Origin: Streptosporangium pseudovulgare
GTDB lineage: Bacteria; Actinomycetota; Actinomycetes; Streptosporangiales; Streptosporangiaceae
DNA length: 64,000 bases
Assembly (NCBI RefSeq): GCF_014648055.1
Contig: NZ_BMQJ01000013.1
Location: forward strand, 124,001-188,000
Reading direction: 5' to 3'
Made by a program: the position numbers and the translations under genes. Position 1 is the stretch's first letter, and the number at the start of each line of letters is the position of its first letter. Positions 13,959 to 21,619 of this stretch are shown here, piece after piece. Under the pieces are notes generated by a model. It saw only the letters and a list, made by a program, of their open reading frames with translations, made no database searches and was not told the origin of the DNA.

Positions 13959-16463
13959 TCAGCTCGCCGCGGGCCGGCAGGCGCGGTCGCCGACGAACAG
14001 GTCGTCGACGGCCCACCAACCGGACAGCTGCCCCCGGTAGTGGAGACGGACCTTGACGTCGGCCTGCCCGTTGGCGGCGGCCAGCGGGACGACGTGGACG
14101 GCCGGGCCGGGGGCGCCGGGGAAGCCCTTGGCCGACCAGACGGTCTTCCAGGTGCGGCCCCCGTCCACGCTGAGGTCCACGCCGGTCGTGGAGTTGACCG
14201 CCGGCTTCAGGTCGTGGGCGAACTCGAGGGTGGCCGTGGTCCGGCCGGTCAGGTTGTAGGAGGGGCTGGTCAGGTAGGTGTCCTGGATATGGCCCTTGCC
14301 GGAGTGCAGGGAGTCGACGATGGCGAAGCCGCCCTTGCCGCCGGTGTGGTTGCCCCGCTTGCCGGCGTCGGTGAAGACCCAGCCGGGCTGGTAGGCGTAG
14401 TTGGGGATGCGGGGATCGATGTCGGTGACGGTCCAGCCCTTGGGCTTGGCGGTGCCGTCGAACGGCTGGGTGCTGCCGTCGCGGACCACCTCGTAGCCTC
14501 GGGCGACGCAGGCCAGGGAGACGGTCAGGCCGACGTCGAGCCGCCCGCCCGTCTCGCCCATGGTGACCTGGCGGACGGCCGGGTCGTAGCCGGGTTCGGT
14601 GGAGCGGATGGTGACGGTATAGGCCAGCGACGGGAGCAGGGGCAGCCTGTAGGCGCCGGTGCCGGGGTCGGACTCGGCGCTCCAGGTGTGGCCCTTGCCG
14701 TCGTCGGCGGTGATCTCCGCGGCGAGCCCGCGGCCGAGGCCGGAGCCGTCGGCGACGGTGCCGGTCAGGTCGATCCGGGTGGTCGGCGGTAGCGCGATGT
14801 CCCGGGTGGCGGAGTCGTCTTTGCTCAGCGTGACGGCCGCGGTCGTGGTCTGGTAGCCGAACGCCTCGGCTTTGACGTGGTACTCGCCCGCGATGAGCGC
14901 GTAGTCGTAGGCGCCTTCGGCACCGAGGGTGGAGGTGCGGGTCAGCGGGCCGGTGACGGTGACGGTGGCGCCCTGGACCGGCTTGCCGGTGGCGGCGTCG
15001 GTGACGGTGCCCGCCAGCGTGGCGGTGCCGTTCGTGCCGGCGTCGACCAGAGCCAGGGCGTCCAGGCGGCCCTCACCGTAGACGGCGTTGTCGGCCGCCG
15101 TGCCGCCGCAGGTGGTGTCGTCGGTGTCGATGGCCGACAGGTCCAGCAGCAGGCGGGTGCCCTCGATGTCGCGGGCGTACTCGGGGCGGGCCGACCACAG
15201 CAGCGCGACCGCTCCGGCGACGTGCGGCGCCGCCATCGAGGTGCCGTCGTAGAAGGCGTAGCCGCCGCCGGGGACCGACGAGCGGACGCTCACGCCGGGG
15301 GCGGAGATGTTCGGCTTGATCTCGCCGTCCTGGCCGGGGCCGCGGCTGGAGAAGCTCGCGATCTTGTTGTCGACGTCGTACGCGCCGACCGCGTAGTTGA
15401 TGATGCGGCCTCCGGGCGTTCCGGAGGTCTGGCAGCCGGGGCCGTCGTTGCCGTTGGACCAGACGCCCATGATGCCGGAGGCCGCCCAGGCGAGCTGGAT
15501 GTCCTCCATGAACGGCTGGGTGGTCAGCGGCGCACCCCAGGAGTTGTTGACGATGTGCGGTCGCTTGGACACATCCGGGTGGGCGCCGGACAGGTCGGTG
15601 GGTGCGAGCATCCACTGCGAGGCCGCGACGAGGGCCCGCTCCGAGCAGGTGTCGCTGGAGCAGCCCTTGCCGGCCATCCAGCGCACGCCCGGGGCGACGC
15701 CGATCCGGTTGCCCTGGCCGTCGTCGCCCGCCATGGTGCCCATGGTGTGGGTGCCGTGGGAGTTCAGGTCGCACGGCGCGTCGCTCCCGCACTCGCCGAG
15801 CGGGTCGAACCAGTTGTAGTCGTGGGTGAAGGTGCCGTCGCCGTTGTTGCCCCGGTAGTTCCTGACCAGCGCGGGGTGGTCGTACTGCACGCCGGAGTCG
15901 ATGTTGGCGATGACGATGTCCTCGCCGCGGCGGCCGGTCCGCTCCCACACGTCATCGGCGTTGATGTTGGACACGCCCCAGGGGAGCCCCGTCGCGGCGG
16001 CGGCCCCGGAGGGCTCGCTCCGGACCGGCTCGGGGATGGTGTACGTCGCGGGCGCGCGGATCTCCTCGACGCCGGGCAGCTTCGCGATCTTCTTGGCGAG
16101 CGCCTCGGAGGCGTTCTCCACGTAGACGGCGTTGGTGACCCAGAACGCGTCGGACTTCACGCCCTCGGCCTTCAGCAGCCTGCGCAGCGGCTCCTGGGCG
16201 CGGTCGGCGTTGGCGTGCAGCCGGTCGACGACGTCCTGACCGCGGGCGGTACGGCTCTTGGCCTTCGCCGCGGGCGCGAGGTCGGCCTTGCCCGACATGC
16301 GCACCCAGAAGTCCGTGGTGGCGTGCTCGGCGAAGCTCGCCAGCACGGCCGGGGCGATCACCGGCTCGTCCCCGGCGGCCCGCGCCGGGGTGGCGCCGGT
16401 CAGGGCGGAGCCCAGCATGCTCAGGGCGCACGCCAGCGCGGGCGCCGTACGGGGGAATCTCAC
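13959..16463 (-). CDS. Secreted subtilisin-like serine protease (S8) with C-terminal accessory domains
   Basis: An 834-residue preproprotein. A signal peptide ends near ATPARA. A propeptide-like region with YVENASEALAKKIAKLPGVE precedes the catalytic domain. The catalytic triad is visible: Asp in IVIANIDSGVQYDHP, His in NSHGTHTMGTMAGDD and Ser in DGTSMAAPHVAGAVALL, with the oxyanion Asn in IVNNSWG. C-terminal to this are a carboxypeptidase-regulatory-like beta-sandwich (LAGTVTDAATGKPVQGATVT), a second such domain and a jelly-roll-like module (TYLTSPSYNLTGRTTATLEF). It resembles bacillopeptidase F-type enzymes. The GTG start lies 1 base after the stop of the upstream propeller gene, so it ends a four-gene secreted-protein operon. 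Confidence 0.9.
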   Translation of the reverse strand: MRFPRTAPALACALSMLGSALTGATPARAAGDEPVIAPAVLASFAEHATTDFWVRMSGKADLAPAAKAKSRTARGQDVVDRLHANADRAQEPLRRLLKAEGVKSDAFWVTNAVYVENASEALAKKIAKLPGVEEIRAPATYTIPEPVRSEPSGAAAATGLPWGVSNINADDVWERTGRRGEDIVIANIDSGVQYDHPALVRNYRGNNGDGTFTHDYNWFDPLGECGSDAPCDLNSHGTHTMGTMAGDDGQGNRIGVAPGVRWMAGKGCSSDTCSERALVAASQWMLAPTDLSGAHPDVSKRPHIVNNSWGAPLTTQPFMEDIQLAWAASGIMGVWSNGNDGPGCQTSGTPGGRIINYAVGAYDVDNKIASFSSRGPGQDGEIKPNISAPGVSVRSSVPGGGYAFYDGTSMAAPHVAGAVALLWSARPEYARDIEGTRLLLDLSAIDTDDTTCGGTAADNAVYGEGRLDALALVDAGTNGTATLAGTVTDAATGKPVQGATVTVTGPLTRTSTLGAEGAYDYALIAGEYHVKAEAFGYQTTTAAVTLSKDDSATRDIALPPTTRIDLTGTVADGSGLGRGLAAEITADDGKGHTWSAESDPGTGAYRLPLLPSLAYTVTIRSTEPGYDPAVRQVTMGETGGRLDVGLTVSLACVARGYEVVRDGSTQPFDGTAKPKGWTVTDIDPRIPNYAYQPGWVFTDAGKRGNHTGGKGGFAIVDSLHSGKGHIQDTYLTSPSYNLTGRTTATLEFAHDLKPAVNSTTGVDLSVDGGRTWKTVWSAKGFPGAPGPAVHVVPLAAANGQADVKVRLHYRGQLSGWWAVDDLFVGDRACRPAAS

Positions 16464-16464
16464 G

Positions 16465-17688
16465 TCACTTGCTCCCGCAGCTCAGGTGGGCGATCAGGCG
16501 GCGGGACAGCACCTGCGGGTAGCCGATCTCGGAGGGTTCCGTCCGGTAGGAGGAACCCGCCAGCCACACGTCGTCGGGGCCGCTGCCGTCCACGTCGAAG
16601 AAGAAGAATCCGTACGCCTCCGGCTGCTCGCCCTGAGGCTTGGCCTCCTGCCAGGCGGCGCCGTCCCAATGTTGCAGGTGGAACACGCCCTTGCTGCTGT
16701 CGTTGGTGATGGCCCACAGCCTGCCGGGAGCGGGCGCGTACAGGTTGCGGATTTCGCTGCCGTAGGGGCCCATCGGCGGCGGGGTCATCGTGGTCCAGCT
16801 CTGTCCGTCCCAGCGGAGCAGGAGCGGCTTCGGGTTGCTCTGGCTGCCGGAGATGCCCGCCGCCCAGACGTCGTCGGGGCCGGACGCGGCGACCGCGTAC
16901 AGCATCCCTTCCGGGCCGGTGTCCGGCAGCGCGGCGTCGGTCCAGGCCGTGCCGTCGTAGTGCAGGACCAGCGGCTGGTACTTGCCGGTCTGCTCGTTTC
17001 TGCGGTACCCGGCGGACCAGACGTCGGTGGCCGACACCGCCTTCACCGACCGCAGGCTCGCCCAGGCGTTGCGGGCGGCGGGGTGGTCGGCCGCCGTCCA
17101 CTCCGTGCCGTCCCAGCGCTGGATGAGCGCGCCGCCCTCCGTCCCCTCGGTGCGGCCCACCGCCCACGCCTGGGCGGGGTCCACCGTGGCGACGTCCGAC
17201 AGCCACGACGGGCCGGTCTCGGGGTTGTGCGACACCCCGGCGGGGGTGAGCGTCCAGCGCCCGCCGTCGAGGCGGGCCAGCACACCGGTGCCGTCCGGCT
17301 GGTAGGGGCCGTGCAGGTTGACGAGTGTCCAGCCGCCGGTGGCGTCGAACGAGCCGCTGCCCACCTGGAAGCGGTTCGCGGTCCGCGCGGGCACGGGGAT
17401 CTGCGGGCCGTTCTCGACCAGGGAGCGGCCGTTCCAGCGCAGCGACCGGACGCCCCCGCCGAGTTGCTCGGAGAAGCGCACGTCGCCGCGGGCGACCACG
17501 TCGACGTCGACGACGCCCTCGCTCGCGGGAGCGTCGAGCATCTTCCAGGTGGGCGCGCAGCCCGCCGGCGCGCCGGCGCCGGCCGGGGTGGTGGTGATCG
17601 CGGTGAGGGCCGTGCCGAGCAGGGCGGTCAGGCCGGCCGCGACGGTGGCGCGCCGCAACCGCCGGCGCGGGGATCGTGGTGTTCGCAT
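16465..17688 (-). CDS. Secreted beta-propeller-like protein of unknown function
   Basis: A 407-residue exported protein: a basic start (MRTPRSPRRRLRRATVAAGL), a hydrophobic core and an Ala-rich cleavage region near residue 38. The mature part has at least five repeats of about 50 residues, each with an L-RWDG--WT strand pair (for example LIQRWDGTEWTAAD, LVLHYDGTAWTDAAL, LLLRWDGQSWTTMTP, LQHWDGAAWQEAK) preceded by DVWAAG/DVWSAG. That is the pattern of a bladed beta-propeller, often an extracellular binding scaffold. No catalytic motif is seen. It is the third gene of a tightly spaced operon (10-bp and 1-bp gaps on either side) with two protease-like proteins and an S8 protease, so a role in binding or processing an extracellular polymer is plausible but not shown. 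Confidence 0.7.
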   Translation of the reverse strand: MRTPRSPRRRLRRATVAAGLTALLGTALTAITTTPAGAGAPAGCAPTWKMLDAPASEGVVDVDVVARGDVRFSEQLGGGVRSLRWNGRSLVENGPQIPVPARTANRFQVGSGSFDATGGWTLVNLHGPYQPDGTGVLARLDGGRWTLTPAGVSHNPETGPSWLSDVATVDPAQAWAVGRTEGTEGGALIQRWDGTEWTAADHPAARNAWASLRSVKAVSATDVWSAGYRRNEQTGKYQPLVLHYDGTAWTDAALPDTGPEGMLYAVAASGPDDVWAAGISGSQSNPKPLLLRWDGQSWTTMTPPPMGPYGSEIRNLYAPAPGRLWAITNDSSKGVFHLQHWDGAAWQEAKPQGEQPEAYGFFFFDVDGSGPDDVWLAGSSYRTEPSEIGYPQVLSRRLIAHLSCGSK

Positions 17689-17698
17689 CAGGGGTCTC

Positions 17699-18895
17699 CT
17701 AGAAGGCGCCGGTGCCGTTGGGGGTGCCCATGCCGCTGGGCCCGTCGTAACCGCGCACCGCGGTGCAGATGCCGCCGCCGCAGGTGCCGTTGCTTCCCGC
17801 GGTGATGTCGTTCAGGTACCGGGAGGCGGCGTAGAGCCGCTTGCCGGCCGGGGTGGCCGAGTCCGTGCCGGCCAGGCCGTACACGCCGGCGATGAACGCC
17901 GCCGCGACGGGGGTGCCCGCGGCGGTGCCCCACCCGCCCAGGCGGGAGCTGTAGACCTGGATCGGGGTGTCGGCGGAGGCCACCGCCGAGACGTCGGCCA
18001 CGGTGCGCCGGGTCCCGCAGGCTCCGCGCGGCTGCCAGGCCGGGCGGAGCTCGTACATCGAGCAGCCGGAGGCGGTGTCGCGCCAGACGGACTCGTTCCA
18101 CCCGCGAGCGGTGGCCGGGTCCCGGTGGAGCTGGGTGCCGCCGACGGCGATCACCGACGGGTAGGCCGCCGGGACGGTCTGGCGTCCGCCGCTGTTGAAG
18201 CCCATGCCCGAGGGGGCGACGACGGCGGTGCGGGCGTGGTCGAAGTGGGCGGCCTGCGCGCCCTGGCCCTCGTGCTCGGCCACGCCCCACATGGGCACGA
18301 CCGCGGTGGCGCCCTGGGCGGCGGCCTGGTCCACGGCCGCCGCCATGCTGGCCAGGGACTCGTCGTCGGCCTGCACCAGCAGGAGCTTGCAGTTGGGGCA
18401 GGCGGCCGCGGCGAGTTCCAACCCGATGGTGCCGTGCAGCGACCAGGCGGGGCTCGGGGCCGGCGGGGTGTCGCCGCCGCGCTGGTTGACCTTCCTGAAG
18501 CAGGGGAAGTCGGCGTCGCACGGGGGCATGCCGTTGACCTTGCGGTACTCGGCCAGTTCGTCCTCGGCCGCGACGTTGTCGTACGGGGACACGATGGCCA
18601 CGGTCTGGCCGCCGCCCAGCCAGTCCGCGGGCAGCCGGTAGGCCTCCTGCAGGTCCTTGGCGGTCAGCGGCCCGCCGCCGGTGGTGGCGGCGCCGTTCGG
18701 CAGCGGGCGGTCGCCGCCGCCGGCGGCGGCGCGCAGCAGGCACGTCGCCTGCCCGGTGTCCTGGGGGCAGGCGGCGTTCGCGGCCGGCGGCGCGGCGGCG
18801 GCCGAGGCGGCCGGGGCGAGCGAGGTCAGCGGGGTCAGCGTGGTGAGCAGCATCGCCACCACGCCGCCGAGCGTCGTCATCCGATGGATGCGCAT
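17699..18895 (-). CDS. Secreted sedolisin-like (S53) protein, apparently catalytically inactive
   Basis: A 398-residue exported protein with a signal peptide ending around PAASAAAAP. The fold markers of actinobacterial S53 peptidases are present: LTAKDLQEAYRLPADW, GGQTVAIVSPYDN, ACPNCKLLLVQADD, AYPSVIAVGGTQLHRD, RTVADVSAVAS. The active-site segments are changed. The helix that should carry the Glu/Asp pair reads SLHGTIGLELAAAA, the oxyanion region reads APSGMGFNSGG instead of SSGDSG, and the serine motif GTSAAxP reads GTPVAAAF, placing Pro at the nucleophile position. I infer a pseudoenzyme. ATG 18895 follows GGGAGACATG; the gap to the upstream gene is 14 bases. Confidence 0.8.
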   Translation of the reverse strand: MRIHRMTTLGGVVAMLLTTLTPLTSLAPAASAAAAPPAANAACPQDTGQATCLLRAAAGGGDRPLPNGAATTGGGPLTAKDLQEAYRLPADWLGGGQTVAIVSPYDNVAAEDELAEYRKVNGMPPCDADFPCFRKVNQRGGDTPPAPSPAWSLHGTIGLELAAAACPNCKLLLVQADDESLASMAAAVDQAAAQGATAVVPMWGVAEHEGQGAQAAHFDHARTAVVAPSGMGFNSGGRQTVPAAYPSVIAVGGTQLHRDPATARGWNESVWRDTASGCSMYELRPAWQPRGACGTRRTVADVSAVASADTPIQVYSSRLGGWGTAAGTPVAAAFIAGVYGLAGTDSATPAGKRLYAASRYLNDITAGSNGTCGGGICTAVRGYDGPSGMGTPNGTGAF

Positions 18896-18909
18896 GTCAT
18901 GTCTCCCGG

Positions 18910-21348
18910 TCAGCCGGCGAGCCGGTAGGCGCGGATGTTGGTCTGGGTGACGGTGCCGCCGCCGGCGGCCTGCGCCGTGACCCGCAGCGACACCCAGCGG
19001 ACCGGCTCGGAGTAGTCCGGGTGTGTGATCGGCGCGGTGAACGTGCCGCCGGGCCCGGCGGTGGCGGCCTTCGGCTCCGACCAGGTCTTGCCGTCGTCGT
19101 AGGACACCTCGACCGTGGCCGTCACGCGGGTGGGCGGGGCCTGGTGCTCCTGGTGCGAGACCCGGAAGCCGACGTCGAACGCCTGCCCGGCCTCGGCCCG
19201 GGAGTCGAAGTCGAGCGCCAGATTCCAGTGCACGAACAACAGCGGCAGGAAGGAGCAGCCCCGCGTGGGGTCGGCGCACTGGACGGTGTCGGGCAGCGCG
19301 GCGGCCGTGTCGCCGGGGCCGGCGCGGAACGTCCACTCGGTCCGGCTCTGCGACTGGGCGTTCGCCTGGCTGGCGAAGTTCCACACCAGGCGGTAGTCCG
19401 CCGGGCGGGGCAGCAGCGGCAGCGTCACCGGTGCGGGCAGGTAGGGCGAGTAGCCGCCGGTGCCCAGGTCGAAGGCGGGCTTGCCGTCCCGGTAGAACGT
19501 CAGCCGCGACGCGGCGTACTGCTCCTCCGCCGAGTGCAGCGGCTCGGAGTCGGCGAATCCCGTCAGGTAGACCGTGCCGAGGGAGCCCTGCCGGCAGGCC
19601 AGGCAGACCTGCAGCAGCGGTTCGTCCACCTCCATGTCCGGGGTTCCGCCCATCCCGGGGCGGGCCTCCTGCACGTAGGTGGCGCCCGCCGACGGCGTCC
19701 TGGGGCCGAGGTTCCACACCTCGCGGACCTCCTGGCCCGGACGCAGCTTGCGGCGCACGCCGTAAAGGCGCTCCTGGGTGTCGGTGCCCATGGCGTGCTG
19801 CCAGTAGACCTGGTCGGGCTTGGTGCTGTAGACGTAGTCGACGCGCTCTCCGGTGGCCGGCAGGTTGCCGTGGCCGGCGTCGGACCACCCCCACGGCAGG
19901 AACACGTACGACAGCCGGTTGAGCGGGCCCGGCGAGGCGTGGTCGGATGCGGTGTTGTACAGCGTCGACCGCATCGCGGCCAGCTCCGACTTCTTGACGG
20001 TCTGCGTCATCGTGGCCGGGACGACGTCGCCGTAGGGGAAGACCAGTTTGTAGGTCGCGCCCATCTGCGGGCCGGAGTCGGCGTTCTCGGCCAGCATGGT
20101 GAAGCCCGCGAAGTTGAAGCGTCCCCGCTTGACCGGCTTGGTCGGGGTGACGTACAGGTCGGGGCTGCCGGTGACCGGGTCGGAGATGGTCTGCCACAGG
20201 AAGCCCGCCACCATCCCGGACGGGCTGACGCCTGTCCGGTCGCCCGCGACGCTGGTGCGCAGGAACGCCAGCGAGTCGGACCGGATCAGCGGCGCCTGCG
20301 GCGGCGTGGCCAGAACCGGCCGGTACGGCACCGCGTCCCGGGCGTCCAGCACCACGCTGGTGTCGGAGGTGACCCGCACCTCGGGCTTGATCACCAGCGC
20401 GGTCTTCGCCGTGAGATCGGTCCCCGGGGCGGTGAGCACGGTGGCCATGATGCTGTAGGTGCCTTCGGGCACCATGAACGACTTCTTGGCCTCGCCGGGG
20501 AAGGCGAAGCCGAAGGTGGCCAGGGCCCCGTCGTCGACGTTCTGCACCGCGCCGATCATCGTGCCGGGAGTGCCGTCGCGGTCGATCGAGTCGACGGTCA
20601 GCATGTGGTAGCGCAGGCCCCCGGCGGCGGCCTTGGTGGCGGGCGCGTCGGCGGCCAGCGGCGAGGGCGGAGGTTCGGGCGCGCCCTCGGGGACGGCGAG
20701 CTCGATCCGCTCGACGTCGGGCAGCGTGCCGACGGCGGCGCCCTTCGCGTCGCGCCAGGTCTCGGCCAGCAGCCTGCCCAGCGCGGCGGCGTCCTTCTTG
20801 GTGACCGTCGCGGTGGCCGCGCCGCCGGCGGCGGCGGTGACGCTGGTGGCGGGCAGGGCCTCGGCCCGGGCGCGGCCGGCCCGCACGGTGACGGGGAGGG
20901 TCGCGCTGCGTTCGTCGTCCAGCTTGGCCCGCACGAGGTAACCGATGTTGAACAGGCGCATGTCGATGGTCTTGCCGAGGTACGGCACCGCCTCGGACGG
21001 CACGACGTAGGTGTCGCCGCCGAGGGTGAACTGCGAGAACGTGCCGCCGGCCGGGGAGCCGCCGGGGAGCCGGCTGACCTGCTGGCCGCCGTGCTCGTCG
21101 ACGTCGACCCGGAAGCGGTCGCCGGTCAGCAGCGTCACCGTGGAGGTGCTCGCCTTACCGGGCCGGGTCGTGGGGCCTGTGGGGTTCACAGGGTCCGTGG
21201 GGTTCACGGGGTTCGTGGTGATCGCGGAGGGATCGCGCGGCGGGGCGGCCGCGGCGGGCCCGGCGAGGCCGGTCCCTGCCAGCGCCAGCGCCAGGCCGGT
21301 CGTGGCCAGGCGCGGGAGGCGCGCGAAGCCCAACCTGTGCATTGTCAT
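18910..21348 (-). CDS. Large secreted S8-associated protein lacking a protease domain
   Basis: An 812-residue exported protein: basic N-terminus, hydrophobic core and LAGPAAAAPP cleavage region. Residues about 65-150 (STVTLLTGDRFRVDVDEHGG, then DTYVVPSEAVPYLGKTIDMR) resemble the N-terminal domain of large actinobacterial S8 peptidases. The catalytic Asp/His/Ser domain is absent and the chain passes directly into the beta-rich modules usually found C-terminal to it (SYDDGKTWSEPKAA near the end). ATG 21348 (MTMHRLGF) is preferred over the upstream GTG at 21372. It is the first of four secreted-protein genes running to 13959, and the LAL regulator lies just upstream. The function is unknown; binding or inhibition of a protease or its substrate is conceivable. 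Confidence 0.65.
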   Translation of the reverse strand: MTMHRLGFARLPRLATTGLALALAGTGLAGPAAAAPPRDPSAITTNPVNPTDPVNPTGPTTRPGKASTSTVTLLTGDRFRVDVDEHGGQQVSRLPGGSPAGGTFSQFTLGGDTYVVPSEAVPYLGKTIDMRLFNIGYLVRAKLDDERSATLPVTVRAGRARAEALPATSVTAAAGGAATATVTKKDAAALGRLLAETWRDAKGAAVGTLPDVERIELAVPEGAPEPPPSPLAADAPATKAAAGGLRYHMLTVDSIDRDGTPGTMIGAVQNVDDGALATFGFAFPGEAKKSFMVPEGTYSIMATVLTAPGTDLTAKTALVIKPEVRVTSDTSVVLDARDAVPYRPVLATPPQAPLIRSDSLAFLRTSVAGDRTGVSPSGMVAGFLWQTISDPVTGSPDLYVTPTKPVKRGRFNFAGFTMLAENADSGPQMGATYKLVFPYGDVVPATMTQTVKKSELAAMRSTLYNTASDHASPGPLNRLSYVFLPWGWSDAGHGNLPATGERVDYVYSTKPDQVYWQHAMGTDTQERLYGVRRKLRPGQEVREVWNLGPRTPSAGATYVQEARPGMGGTPDMEVDEPLLQVCLACRQGSLGTVYLTGFADSEPLHSAEEQYAASRLTFYRDGKPAFDLGTGGYSPYLPAPVTLPLLPRPADYRLVWNFASQANAQSQSRTEWTFRAGPGDTAAALPDTVQCADPTRGCSFLPLLFVHWNLALDFDSRAEAGQAFDVGFRVSHQEHQAPPTRVTATVEVSYDDGKTWSEPKAATAGPGGTFTAPITHPDYSEPVRWVSLRVTAQAAGGGTVTQTNIRAYRLAG

Positions 21349-21400
21349 CTCTGTTCCGCTTTCTGCCCGCACCGGTACGGCAGGCGGACGACGTGGTGGT

Positions 21401-21547
21401 TCACAGCGGCTCGTGCGCGCCGTCGGGCGGGGGCTCGTCGGGGAGGTGCTGCCGCTCCCCGGCGGTGTCCGGCTCGGTATCGGGTGTCGTGTCCGGCACC
21501 GTGCCCGACGCTGTGTCCGGCTCGGTGTCCGGCTGATCGTTGCCCAT
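21401..21547 (-). CDS. Possible 48-residue acidic PDT-repeat peptide
   Basis: An open frame from ATG 21547 encodes a short acidic peptide with the recurring unit PDTEPDT/VPDTTPDTEPDT and the C-terminus PPPDGAHEPL. The repetition is visible in the DNA as reiterated GGTGTCCGGCTCGGT. It lies between the LAL gene and the secreted-protein operon. No strong ribosome-binding site is seen and no family is recognised, so it may be non-coding. Confidence 0.3.
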   Translation of the reverse strand: MGNDQPDTEPDTASGTVPDTTPDTEPDTAGERQHLPDEPPPDGAHEPL

Positions 21548-21619
21548 GAAGATCAGGATCGAGCGGGCCCACCTACGTCGCGATTCGGCAAATCACCCAA
21601 TTAATACGGAAGAGGCGTT

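Noticed and set aside
21345..21572. 75-codon His/Arg/Gly-rich minus-strand frame
   Set aside because: It overlaps the secreted-protein gene start and has no ribosome-binding site. The alternative 48-codon frame with PDT repeats is the more plausible reading, and even that is weak.
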